From: Archaeoglobus sp. UBA234
Lineage (GTDB): Archaea > Halobacteriota > Archaeoglobi > Archaeoglobales > Archaeoglobaceae
Reading direction: 5' to 3'
DNA: 64,000 nucleotides
Assembly: GCA_002494625.1 (NCBI GenBank)
Contig: DACH01000017.1
Coordinates: 6,403 to 70,402 of the forward strand
Shown one piece after another: positions 35,122 to 43,814 of the stretch. The notes below the pieces were generated by a model that was not told the DNA's origin, ran no database searches, and was given only the letters and a program-made list of their open reading frames with translations. The stretch's first letter is position 1, and the number at the start of each line of letters is the position of its first letter. Made by a program: the position numbers and the translations under genes.

Positions 35122-35423
35122 AGTTACCACTCCTTCAAGGATTTCTAAAGCCTCCTTTTTTCGTTATCTTTTCTCATTGCGCGACACGTTACTCTCTAAT
35201 TCTCGATTAGTGCAATCTGAGAACAATTTGAATATGTGTCTGCCATTATATAAATACTTATTCGTTATCCATCTTTCATGTGTTTTCTCAGAATCATTTC
35301 AAAATAACTTCAATTGAATTCTCAGTTAAATCCTCTCTCGAGGGTTTCTAAGTTAAGCAATCTTTTTCAGCATTTACATTTGTTTCTCATTCAAGCATTT
35401 TTCCATGTCTATCATTAATGTCA
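35122..35423. promoter_or_regulatory. dnaG promoter and leader; otherwise empty
   Basis: On the minus strand a TATA-like TATTTATATAAT lies at 35245-35256, which predicts a transcript starting near 35224 and a leader of roughly 100 bases before dnaG. That is unusually long beside the leaderless genes here. The leader contains a short CTAAT/ATTAG inverted repeat (about 35194-35210). I see no coding frame in the rest. Confidence 0.35.
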
Positions 35424-36041
35424 TTATTTTGTACCTTTCTCCATTGGACTGCTGACAATTTGCTCGTATTCTTCCTTACTGAGATACTGTGGCTCATAGG
35501 ATATTCCATAATTCTCCAGATTCGATGTGAAAGCTCTGAGATGATTCCTTGAACCCCTCATAAGGTTTTCGTAAACGAGCTTTATGTCTTCCTTGTTTGT
35601 TTCTGACAGATGCTTCTTGAGGTCAATAATATCTATCTCCTCTATCATTGCTCCAACTTTCAAAGCATTTTCAATTGATTTGCTACCATCTTCAACAAGT
35701 TTGTTGTACAATTCTTGAAGCTTTGGATTCGTAAACTCTCCTACTCCTTCTTTTGCTGGATCTTCCAAGTTGTAGTTGTCTATCAGTTTCTTTACAGAAT
35801 CCATGTGTTTTTGCTCACTTTCCGCTATGTTGGCAAATATTTGTAACTTCCATTTATTGTATAAGGTTTGATACACATCCCTTGCAAGTTTTTCTTCTTC
35901 CCTCATGTACAGAATTCCATCCTTTTCTGCGATGCTCAACTTGGAAGTTGATGTTTGAGCAGTTTGCTGTTGTGCAGTACATCCCGCAACCATCATAGCT
36001 AAAACAACCAATAGCACAATTCCTACAACTTTCCCACTCAT
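35424..36041 (-). CDS. Ferritin-like lipoprotein, DUF2202
   Basis: 205 residues. A signal peptide ends in the lipobox MMVAGCTA, so it is probably anchored outside the membrane. The body matches the DUF2202 ferritin-like fold: YMREEEKLARDVYQTL, IFANIAESEQKHM, then ENALKVGAMIEEIDIIDL and ENLMRGSRNHLRAF, four helices each giving Glu or His as candidate di-metal ligands. An iron-binding or oxidoreductase role is family inference. ATG 36041 follows GGGGTGATGGT; a longer frame to 36065 reads through this site. Confidence 0.8.
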   Translation of the reverse strand: MSGKVVGIVLLVVLAMMVAGCTAQQQTAQTSTSKLSIAEKDGILYMREEEKLARDVYQTLYNKWKLQIFANIAESEQKHMDSVKKLIDNYNLEDPAKEGVGEFTNPKLQELYNKLVEDGSKSIENALKVGAMIEEIDIIDLKKHLSETNKEDIKLVYENLMRGSRNHLRAFTSNLENYGISYEPQYLSKEEYEQIVSSPMEKGTK

Positions 36042-36446
36042 ACCATCACCCCTGATGACAACCACTCAGAGACTGTATTGTCGCTGTTAACTTTGAGTTA
36101 CCTTATTTATGTCTGTTCGCTATTACTTAAAGCTTAGTGGCGATTTCAGATGTTTTCAATTCAGTTAAAATCCAAATTCAGTTAGAAATTCATTTATTTC
36201 TGTATTTCACCAACACATGTTTGTATCTGGTAAAAGAAGTTCTTCTTTAGTATCAGGCAATAACATGAATAACTAAGTAATGGCAGGCTGATTACAGTCA
36301 CGATTTCGGCTGTGATGGGAGTAGTCTTAGTACCGATGTGTCTCCGAAACCAGACCTTAAAAAAATTTTTTGTATAATTTTTCAAACAACATATCGTATT
36401 ACCAAGACGCAAAATTAAATAAGGACTAGTTACATATATACCATGC
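36042..36446. other. Divergent intergenic region, ferritin-like gene and tfe
   Basis: About 400 bases with two outward promoters. For tfe an AAATTAAATAAGG at 36412-36424 lies about 26 bases before its start. For the ferritin-like gene an ATAAATAAGG (minus strand, near 36105) lies upstream of its ribosome-binding site. A 72-codon minus-strand frame at 36194-36412 has no support. No RNA gene is recognised. Confidence 0.3.
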
Positions 36447-36974
36447 GTGGATGTACCTCAGAGCGAAGAACTTATTAACGAGCTTGTGGAAAGAGTAGCA
36501 GGGGAAGTGGGGGTCATTGTTTATACACTGAGACCACAGAGAGAGTTTACTGACGAGGAGATATCCCAAGAACTCGGTATTGAGATAAACGAGGTAAGAA
36601 GAGCCCTATTTTCGCTTTATGAACTTGGAATAGCAGAGTATAGAAGAAAGAGAGACGAAGAGACCGGTTGGATGGAATACTACTGGAAAATCAACTACTC
36701 AAAGGTCAGAGACGTGATTCTGCGTGAGCTGATGAGGACGAAAAAAAAGCTCGAAGAGAAACTAGAGATGGAGGATTCAGCTGTTTACTATATATGTATT
36801 AATGGTTGCCTTAAGGTAAAATATGAGATGGCAATGGAAATGAATTTCGCCTGCATGAGATGTGGAGCTCCCCTCGATTACCTTGACAGCACTGCCGCAA
36901 AACAGAAAATAATTGAGGAGATGGATAAAATAGAGGATATGATTTCCAATATCAGACAGGAGAGAAATAATTAA
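36447..36974 (+). CDS. tfe: Transcription factor E (TFE alpha)
   Basis: 175 residues. An N-terminal winged helix (ELINELVERVAGEVGVIVYT, then REFTDEEISQELGIEINEVRR and ALFSLYELGIAEYRRKRD) is followed by a coiled linker and a C-terminal zinc ribbon. TFE stabilises the open promoter complex. The ribbon reads CINGC...CMRCG, so the first pair is spaced CX3C instead of the usual CX2C. The start is GTG 36447; an ATG at 36443 is in another frame. It converges with the next gene, overlapping four bases. Confidence 0.92.
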   Translation: MDVPQSEELINELVERVAGEVGVIVYTLRPQREFTDEEISQELGIEINEVRRALFSLYELGIAEYRRKRDEETGWMEYYWKINYSKVRDVILRELMRTKKKLEEKLEMEDSAVYYICINGCLKVKYEMAMEMNFACMRCGAPLDYLDSTAAKQKIIEEMDKIEDMISNIRQERNN

Positions 36975-37456
36975 TCTCCAAGACTTTTTATCGCCTGTCT
37001 GACTGCCCTGAGAACACTCCCTTTAGGTCGCATTGTAAACACCGGAATATCTACCATTTTCTCAATTGTTGGCCTGAGCACAGGTGCACAAACTATAGCC
37101 AGAGCACCTTCTTTCTCCGCCCTTACAGCCATGATTAGCGCCTCCTCAAAGTTTCCGGCTGGATAGGATCTCACAGGAAAATCTATTTTGAAGGGTTTTG
37201 CATCTTCCAGAATATATCCCGCCGCTATAATTGCTATGAATCCACCTTCTGGTTTGAAAACAGATAAAATCCTCCTCAGTGTCCTGACGGTTGGAGATCT
37301 CTGCCCTCTAACAATTTTATAAAGAGTGGAGTAAGGAATACCACATTTTACTGCAAAATCGGATAAATCCATTCCCATTTCCTCTATAACCCTTTCCAGC
37401 TCCAGTGAGAATTCTTTCTCACCTGCTAAAAGTGCCCTTACAAGCCGCTCAAGCAT
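36971..37456 (-). CDS. Cro/CI-type helix-turn-helix regulator
   Basis: 161 residues. The HTH at about residues 25-65 reads MDLSDFAVKCGIPYSTLYKI then VRGQRSPTVRTLRRILSVF. The C-terminal half (FEEALIMAVRAEKEGALAIV, CAPVLRPTIEKMVDIPVFTM) looks like a small ligand-sensing domain that I cannot name with certainty. ATG 37456 is chosen; the frame extends to 37507. It is divergent from the importer operon starting at 37559, 102 bases away, making it the likely local regulator. Confidence 0.72.
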   Translation of the reverse strand: MLERLVRALLAGEKEFSLELERVIEEMGMDLSDFAVKCGIPYSTLYKIVRGQRSPTVRTLRRILSVFKPEGGFIAIIAAGYILEDAKPFKIDFPVRSYPAGNFEEALIMAVRAEKEGALAIVCAPVLRPTIEKMVDIPVFTMRPKGSVLRAVRQAIKSLGD

Positions 37457-37558
37457 GTATTTCCATTTGTATTTTTTTGTTATTAAATCTTTCCAATTGT
37501 ACCTCAAAATTTTCCATAATGAAAAATGTTTTTAACCGTTTTAAATAAAATTTCCATC

Positions 37559-38560
37559 ATGGATACCAAATACGCAATTATTACAATCGTGCTCTCAATC
37601 GCAGTTATGGGTTGTACAGAGGGGGGAGACATCTATGTCGTAAAGCTTTCTCCCCAGGACATGATAAAACAGCTCGAGCTCGGACAGATAGATGGATTTG
37701 TAGCTTGGGAACCTTTTGTCAGTAAAGGTGTAAGCTCTGGCGGAAAAGTTCTCCTTCATTCAGAGGATATATGGCAGGGACATCCATGCTGTGTTGTGGC
37801 TCATGTTTCGGATTTTAACGATAAAAGAGCATTGAAGGCTGTGATTTATGCCCACATTAAAGCAACAGAGTTCATAAAAGATCCTGCAAACAGAGAAGAA
37901 GTTATTTCCTATGCCTCAGAGTTTACAGGGCTTGACAAGGATATTGTCACCCAGGCTATGGAGAGAATCGAGTTCATAACATTTCCTGAAGAAAATGATT
38001 TCAGAAAATATTTCAGATTCCTTAAAGATTCAGAAATACTGAACAAAAATCTGAAAGAAATCGGATTTGAAGATGAGGATGACTTTTTCAATTCTTTCCT
38101 GAGAAAGGATATATACGAGGAGGTTATAAAAAATATGAAGGAGGGAAAGATTCCGGAATACACTGGAAAAGTTAGAATCGGCTATCTCACTGCAGATCTT
38201 CACCAGCTTGCTCTTTTCGTGGCCGTAAAAGAGGGTTATTTCAACGAGACCGGAATGAATCTCGAATTGAAGCAATACAGAAACGGTGTTGCAGTTATGG
38301 AAGCTTTCAGATCGGGAGAAATAGATGTTGCCTACCTTGGCGGAGCTCCAGCAACACTCAAAAGGATTAACGATGACATAAAAGTGGAGATAATAGCCGG
38401 TGCAAATAACGAGGGGAGTGCCATAGTTGTTCAACCTGAAATAAAGGATGTCAGTGATTTAAAAGGAAAAACAATCGCTATTCCAGGATATGGAACTGTT
38501 CAGGATTTCCTGTTAAGGTTGGTGGCTGAGAAAAATGGATTAAAAGTTGTAACGAAGTAA
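37559..38560 (+). CDS. NitT/SsuA-type substrate-binding lipoprotein, apparently circularly permuted
   Basis: 333 residues with a signal and lipobox (VMGCTEGG). The halves of the fold are in reversed order. Residues 24-195 match the second half of SsuA/NitT binding proteins: VVKLSPQDMIKQLELGQIDG, FVAWEPFVSKG, then SEDIWQGHPCCVV and the C-terminal helices. Residues 203-333 match the first half: KVRIGYLTADLHQLALFVAV, VMEAFRSGEIDVAYLGGAPA, and the crossover DLKGKTIAIPGYGTVQDFLL, ending at EKNGLKVVTK where the normal protein would continue into the LSPQDM segment. The permease and ATPase genes follow directly. The binding protein at 12996-13937 has the normal order. The ligand is unknown. Confidence 0.82.
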   Translation: MDTKYAIITIVLSIAVMGCTEGGDIYVVKLSPQDMIKQLELGQIDGFVAWEPFVSKGVSSGGKVLLHSEDIWQGHPCCVVAHVSDFNDKRALKAVIYAHIKATEFIKDPANREEVISYASEFTGLDKDIVTQAMERIEFITFPEENDFRKYFRFLKDSEILNKNLKEIGFEDEDDFFNSFLRKDIYEEVIKNMKEGKIPEYTGKVRIGYLTADLHQLALFVAVKEGYFNETGMNLELKQYRNGVAVMEAFRSGEIDVAYLGGAPATLKRINDDIKVEIIAGANNEGSAIVVQPEIKDVSDLKGKTIAIPGYGTVQDFLLRLVAEKNGLKVVTK

Positions 38561-38561
38561 G

Positions 38562-39317
38562 ATGAGACTCCTGAAAGTTTACGGACTGATAACGCTGATT
38601 GTGGTCTGGTATCTGTCATCCTTTATTATATTCCTTCCTGCCCCTCACTCCGTGGCACTTAAATTTGCCCTCCTGCTCTTTAATGCCGAGCCGGTTCTCG
38701 GGAAAAGCCTGCTCGAGCATTCAATCTCAAGCATAATCCGTGTGCTTTCAGGCTGTTTGATTGCCTTTCTGATAGCCATTCCCCTTGGAATAATTTCAGG
38801 CTGGAGTGAGAAGCTCGATGATTTCTTTTCTGCAATAATTGAAGTGTTCAGACCTGTTCCTCCTCTCGCATGGATTCCCTTAGCATATATAATATTCGCG
38901 GGTTTCTACAGTCCAGTTCAAATTGCCCAGGTTTTTATCGTTTTTATTGGAGCTTTCTTCCCATGCCTTCTTTCGGTGAGAGAGTTTGCAAAATCAGTTG
39001 ATAGGGGACTTATCGAGATGGCTAAGGCTTTTGGAGCAGATGATGAAGATATACTCGAGAAGGTGATTGTTCCAAGCTCCCTGCCCGGAATCCTGTCAGG
39101 AGTAAGGATTGGGCTCGGAGTTGGCTGGATGACCATTGTTGCTGCCGAAATGCTCGCCTCCTCAGGCACAGGACTTGGTTACTTCATTATGGTCATGTAT
39201 GAGGTTGGAGGACGAACCGAAGAAATTATCACAGGAATAATAGCAATCGGTATTATAGGCTACTTGATGAACGAAATCGTCCTTAGAGTTGAGAAGAAGC
39301 TTCTGAGGTGGAGATAA
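38562..39317 (+). CDS. ABC transporter permease, NitT/TauT family
   Basis: 251 residues with about six membrane helices. The permease loop EMAKAFGADDEDILEKVIVP, followed by SSLPGILSGVRIGLGVGW, is near residue 150, and RPVPPLAWIPLAYIIF near residue 100 is typical of SsuC/TauC. It starts one base after the binding-protein stop and is followed without a gap by the ATPase gene. Confidence 0.92.
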   Translation: MRLLKVYGLITLIVVWYLSSFIIFLPAPHSVALKFALLLFNAEPVLGKSLLEHSISSIIRVLSGCLIAFLIAIPLGIISGWSEKLDDFFSAIIEVFRPVPPLAWIPLAYIIFAGFYSPVQIAQVFIVFIGAFFPCLLSVREFAKSVDRGLIEMAKAFGADDEDILEKVIVPSSLPGILSGVRIGLGVGWMTIVAAEMLASSGTGLGYFIMVMYEVGGRTEEIITGIIAIGIIGYLMNEIVLRVEKKLLRWR

Positions 39318-40034
39318 TTGCTCAAAATATCCGTAAGCAAGAGTTTCAATGGAAAGAAAATAATTGAAAAGGCTGAGTTTCGGGCAGAAAAAGGTGACTT
39401 TGTCTGCATCGTAGGCGAGAGTGGCAGCGGAAAAACAACATTGCTGAGGATGGTTGCAGGGCTGGAAAGCTATGAAGGAGAGATAACCTTCAGGGGAGAG
39501 AAAATAGACAGAAAATCCATTGGATTTGTTTTTCAGGATGATAGATTGCTTCCATGGAGGACGGCTCTTGAAAATGTTCTTTTTGGTCTTGAGTTAAGGG
39601 GAGAGGAGGAATCAATCTCCAAAGCAAGAAAAGTCCTTGAGCTTGTTGGTTTGAAGGGATTCGAAGACCACTATCCATCCCAGCTGAGTGGTGGACAGAG
39701 GCAGAGAGTAGGAATAGCAAGAGCCCTGGCTATCGATCCCGAAATTCTGCTCATGGATGAGCCTTTTGCATCCCTTGATGAGCTGACCAGAGAAAAAATG
39801 CAGGAAGAGTTAAATCAAATCTGGAACAGGGAAAAGAAGACCGTCCTTTTCGTGACTCACTCAATTGATGAGGCGATATTTCTTGGAACTAAGGTTGTGG
39901 TTCTCACTGGAATTCCATCAAAAGTCAGAGGAGTTATAGACATTTCCCTGAAAAAAAGAATAAGAACTTCTGATGAATTCATAGAGTATAAAAAAAGGGT
40001 CTTTGAGCTTTTATCACCTCAATCTATGTTTTAG
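39318..40034 (+). CDS. ABC transporter ATPase, NitT/TauT family
   Basis: 238 residues. Walker A GESGSGKTT is near residue 34, Q-loop FVFQDDRLLPWRT, signature LSGGQRQR, Walker B ILLMDEPFASLDE and VTHSIDEA follow in order. The start is TTG 39318, immediately after the permease stop, since no ATG is available at the right place. It completes the second importer; the ATPase at 12262 is its paralogue. Confidence 0.92.
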   Translation: MLKISVSKSFNGKKIIEKAEFRAEKGDFVCIVGESGSGKTTLLRMVAGLESYEGEITFRGEKIDRKSIGFVFQDDRLLPWRTALENVLFGLELRGEEESISKARKVLELVGLKGFEDHYPSQLSGGQRQRVGIARALAIDPEILLMDEPFASLDELTREKMQEELNQIWNREKKTVLFVTHSIDEAIFLGTKVVVLTGIPSKVRGVIDISLKKRIRTSDEFIEYKKRVFELLSPQSMF

Positions 40035-40042
40035 TATCCTAG

Positions 40043-41365
40043 TCAGGGTATTCCGAGCTTCCTGAATAGGGTCCTGGCAGCAACAACCAGTGGATCCCAT
40101 ACCCTGTTTTCGGGTGGATAGTAAGGGAGATCAGCGAAAAACATATCACTGATGGTTGATTTTTTGTACAGGAGGGTGGATGCTGCGTAAATCCTCATGG
40201 CAACCTTTTTTCCAGCTGCCTGAACTCCAAGAAGTTTCCCATCTTTATCTGCAATGACTTTAAGTGTTATATTCCCATTGGGAAGATACTTAGTAGAGGT
40301 TTTCGCTGAGATGGTTACCGAAATCGTATCAAAACCAAATTTTATGGCTTCTTTCTCGCTCAAACCTGTTTTTCCAATTTCAATATCATAAAAGCTTGTT
40401 AATTGACTTCTCAAAGCTCCGGGAAACTCCATTTCGTAACCAGAAATGTTGACTCCTGCAACATAGCCCATCTTGTTGGCAGGAACAGCCAGAGGGATCC
40501 AGTCCTCCGTCCCTGTTACAATGTTCGTAGTTTCAGCACAGTCTCCAGCAGCGTAAACATTCTCAATACTCGTCTCAAGTCTTTTCGTCGTTTTAATTGC
40601 CCCCGTATTGCCTATTTCAACTCCCAGTTCCTTTGCGAGCTCAACATTGGGAATGGATCCAACAGCCATTATCACCATGTCGCATCTGTACTCATCCCTA
40701 TCTGTAATAATCCTTTCAACCCTGTCCTTCCCCTCAATCGCCACAACATTTTCGGAGAACCTTACATCCACAATCTGCTGAAGTTTTTGCTGAATAATTG
40801 AACTCACCTCATAGTCAAAGTCAGGAAGAGGATGCTTTTCCTTTTCAAGAATCACAACTTTCTTCCCAAGCCTTGAAAGGGCTTCTGCCATCTCAACTCC
40901 TATGTATCCTGAGCCTATTACCACAACACTCTCACTCTTCTCTGCAAGTCTCCTTACCCTCTCTCCATTTTCAATGTAGTGAACACATAAAACACCATCA
41001 AGCTCCTCACATTTTACATTGAGGGGAGCTGCTCTGGCTCCTGTGGCAAACAGGAGTTTGTCCCATTCATATCTTCTCTCTTTTCCCCCCTCTTCAACCC
41101 TCAGGAATCCATCTCCAACCTCAACAACCTTAGCTCTGATATGTACATCAATTCCCCTATCCTCTTTAAAGTGGCTTATATCGTAGGCACAGAGGTCCTC
41201 TATCCTGCCAACCATCCCAGATACATAAAAGGGTACTCCACATGGAGCATGGCTGACATAAGGGGCTCTCTCAAAAACCATCACATCCCAGTCTGCATGT
41301 AGCCTCTTTATTCTTGATGCTGCAGACATTCCTGCTGCTCCACCACCGATAATTGCAACTTTCAA
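40043..41365 (-). CDS. CoA-disulfide reductase / NADH oxidase family flavoprotein
   Basis: About 440 residues. The FAD motif VAIIGGGAAGMSAA is at the start, the redox cysteine lies in SHAPCGVPFYVSG near residue 43, the NAD(P) motif VVVIGSGYIGVEMAE is near 150 and the second FAD motif NVYAAGDCAET near 280; a dimerisation domain closes the protein. A single active Cys is the CoADR/NADH oxidase (Nox/Npsr) pattern, acting on CoA disulfide, polysulfide or O2. The start is uncertain: TTG 41365 follows GGGGATAGG and gives the family start; there is no close ATG. The neighbouring importer ends nine bases away on the other strand. Confidence 0.85.
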   Translation of the reverse strand: MKVAIIGGGAAGMSAASRIKRLHADWDVMVFERAPYVSHAPCGVPFYVSGMVGRIEDLCAYDISHFKEDRGIDVHIRAKVVEVGDGFLRVEEGGKERRYEWDKLLFATGARAAPLNVKCEELDGVLCVHYIENGERVRRLAEKSESVVVIGSGYIGVEMAEALSRLGKKVVILEKEKHPLPDFDYEVSSIIQQKLQQIVDVRFSENVVAIEGKDRVERIITDRDEYRCDMVIMAVGSIPNVELAKELGVEIGNTGAIKTTKRLETSIENVYAAGDCAETTNIVTGTEDWIPLAVPANKMGYVAGVNISGYEMEFPGALRSQLTSFYDIEIGKTGLSEKEAIKFGFDTISVTISAKTSTKYLPNGNITLKVIADKDGKLLGVQAAGKKVAMRIYAASTLLYKKSTISDMFFADLPYYPPENRVWDPLVVAARTLFRKLGIP

Positions 41366-41496
41366 ACCTATCCCCAAATTAATTATTAACAATTACTATT
41401 TAATTTTTGGGGTTAATAAATTTTAATAAATTTTAATAACCACAGACTAAAGGCTGAAAGGGTAAAAGCTGAAATATTCGGGGTTTAATACATATC

Positions 41497-42408
41497 ATGG
41501 TTGATGTTGCAGGAGTGGGTCCAGCTCTGGTGGATTACATAAATACTATCGAGGCTTATCCGCCCATAGGAGGACATGCTGTCATAAAATCTTCTTCAAG
41601 AATGCCCGGTGGGGCTGCTGGAAATGTTATATACGCCCTTTCAGGCTTTGGTCTCAAATGCAGATTTTACACCACTATTGGCGAGGATGAAGATGGCAGG
41701 TTTTACATTGATGAGATGACAAAGAAAGGAGTCGAAGTTAAGTACAACATAACACACCCCTTAACGGGAAGATGTACAATATTTGTAGATTCAAACGGAG
41801 AGAGAACTTTTTTTGTTCAACCAAATGCTTCAGGTGTTCTAAATGAGGGTCTGAAATCTGAAATTGTGTTCGGGCTTAAGGAGTGTGATTACATCTACCT
41901 TGATCCTTTTCCATCAGCAGATAGCTTTGCCTTTCATTTAGATGTTGCAAAAGAGGCAGAAAAGCATGAATGCAAAGTTGTTCTGAATCCTGGATATCCT
42001 TATTCTTCAATGGGTCTGGAAAAGCTTAAAAAGATCTTAAATCACTGTAGTATTCTTTTTTTATCAGAGTTTGAGCTAAAAGTCCTTAAAGCAGATGTTG
42101 AAATTGTTGCTTCCATGGTTGATTTGCTTGTAGTGACTCTCGGTAGAAAGGGCAGTATGGCAATATCAGGTGGTAAGAAATTCCAGGCAAAGGCTTTTGA
42201 AGTCAATACTGTAGACACAACGGGAGCGGGTGATGCCTTTGCTGCCGGGTTCCTCTACGCACACATAAAAGGCTATGGAATCGAAAAAAGTCTTCTCGCA
42301 GGAAACTTTTCTGCCTCAAAAAATGTTGTCAGAGTTGGCGCCAGGAATTTTCCAGAAAAAAGAGAGATTGATGATTTTCTCAGAGAACTTGAGTGGACTA
42401 AACTATGA
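41497..42408 (+). CDS. PfkB-family carbohydrate/nucleoside kinase
   Basis: 303 residues. PfkB landmarks: GVGPALVDYINTIEAYP near the start, MPGGAAGNVIYALSGFG near residue 36, VVTLGRKGSMA near residue 210 and VDTTGAGDAFAAGF near residue 243, with the catalytic Asp. It phosphorylates a sugar or nucleoside; the substrate cannot be read. It converges with trpS and overlaps it by 11 bases. Confidence 0.88.
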   Translation: MVDVAGVGPALVDYINTIEAYPPIGGHAVIKSSSRMPGGAAGNVIYALSGFGLKCRFYTTIGEDEDGRFYIDEMTKKGVEVKYNITHPLTGRCTIFVDSNGERTFFVQPNASGVLNEGLKSEIVFGLKECDYIYLDPFPSADSFAFHLDVAKEAEKHECKVVLNPGYPYSSMGLEKLKKILNHCSILFLSEFELKVLKADVEIVASMVDLLVVTLGRKGSMAISGGKKFQAKAFEVNTVDTTGAGDAFAAGFLYAHIKGYGIEKSLLAGNFSASKNVVRVGARNFPEKREIDDFLRELEWTKL

Positions 42409-43684
42409 GGTTGTACATATCCAGCCTTCCTTCTACCTCCTGCATTTTCTCTTGGTGATCCCTTAGGAAGTTCTTGATCATATCTGCAGCCATCCTCTTA
42501 CACTTTCCGCAAAGAATTCTACCCTCCCTGCAATTCCTCTCTATCTCATTGATTTCTTCATCATCCTTCACCAGATGGAAGTTGTAAAACTCAAAAACCG
42601 CACATTTCTCCGGCTCTCCCCCAAGCCTTCTCTGTTCTTCTGCCGTTGCTCTCCCTCCAGTTAGAGCCCTCATAATCTTTTTCTCAGCATCTTCAGGAGA
42701 ATCAAGCAGTGAAACAAAACTCTCGGGCTTGCTCGAACTCATCTTGCCACCTGTAAGTCCGGTTATGAAGCGGTGATAGGTTGATGATGGTGGAATGAAA
42801 GCTTTACCTCCCAGTTTTAGCTCTATCTCTCTTGTATTCCTTTCAATTTCGTCCAAATCTCCGAATATATCTACATGCTCCTCGTAAACAATTTTGTCAA
42901 AATCAAGCTCATCGGTGAGCTTTCTGAGATATTCCACTCCTTTCCTGCTCCTTATTCTCATTCCATTTTCAATAATTTCAAAGGAAAATATGCTTATTCT
43001 GGAAGCCAGATCCCTCGTCAGTCTTATATGGGGATCCTGATCTGCCCCAACAGGAACAACAACCGGTTTTGGTCCTCCATAAAAGCTGAGCTGGGGATGG
43101 AGAATGTCAGAAGCTTGTATTGATGTTACAAACATCTTTGCAAGGTTTGTTTCAGGCATAAATCCATATATCGCCCTCAACTCGCTGAAATTAACCTCTG
43201 CAGATAACTCAAAGGCAAGGTCCTTTACTTTCTGATTGGCTGACTGGAAGTAAACCACCGAGTTCTCACTCAGACCAAGGGCTATGATGCTTTTAACATA
43301 CAGCATTCCAATCTCCCTACATTTCTCCCAGGACATATTCCTGACAACATATGCCTCCATATCGGCAATTCCTACAAATGCCATACCTCCCATCTTCTGA
43401 TGCCAGATTATCTCATCCATGGTCATCTTATGTCCAAAATGAGGCATGCCAGAAGGCATAAATCCTGACATAACTGCCCATGGCTCATTGTTTTTCATTG
43501 CATTGACAATTCTGTGATAATCTCGGTGACCAAATACTATACCTCTCCTGATGAGCCAGTTGGGCTCAGGGATTTCATCAACCATCTCAGACATTGGCTG
43601 CATTCCAAACTCCTGAATGAGTCTGGCATAATCAATAACCCCTTCAACTTCCCAGGGTGTGACCGTCATCTCATTATTCTGCAT
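42398..43684 (-). CDS. trpS: Tryptophanyl-tRNA synthetase, archaeal type
   Basis: 428 residues, the archaeal/eukaryotic length. The class I HIGH equivalent is PSGMPHFGH near residue 78, and the KMSSS loop appears as GKMSSSKPES near residue 310. The N-terminal extension (TVTPWEVEGVIDYARLIQEF) is typical. A C-terminal Cys pair (LCGKCKRMAADMI) is seen. ATG 43684 is chosen, nine bases after GGAG; ATG 43669 is an alternative. Confidence 0.95.
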   Translation of the reverse strand: MQNNEMTVTPWEVEGVIDYARLIQEFGMQPMSEMVDEIPEPNWLIRRGIVFGHRDYHRIVNAMKNNEPWAVMSGFMPSGMPHFGHKMTMDEIIWHQKMGGMAFVGIADMEAYVVRNMSWEKCREIGMLYVKSIIALGLSENSVVYFQSANQKVKDLAFELSAEVNFSELRAIYGFMPETNLAKMFVTSIQASDILHPQLSFYGGPKPVVVPVGADQDPHIRLTRDLASRISIFSFEIIENGMRIRSRKGVEYLRKLTDELDFDKIVYEEHVDIFGDLDEIERNTREIELKLGGKAFIPPSSTYHRFITGLTGGKMSSSKPESFVSLLDSPEDAEKKIMRALTGGRATAEEQRRLGGEPEKCAVFEFYNFHLVKDDEEINEIERNCREGRILCGKCKRMAADMIKNFLRDHQEKMQEVEGRLDMYNLIV

Positions 43685-43814
43685 GGTCTGAGCTCCAGGG
43701 GATTGTTTAATAGTTTTTTGTTGTTAGGGTGAGCAGTAACCAAAATAATTTTTCCTTAAACAAGCCAATCTTAGAATCTGCAGCCTTCAGTGATTAGCTT
43801 TTAGTGATGGATAT

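Noticed and set aside
36194..36412. Minus-strand frame of 72 codons upstream of tfe
   Set aside because: It occupies a divergent promoter region, lacks a ribosome-binding site and matches nothing I recognise.
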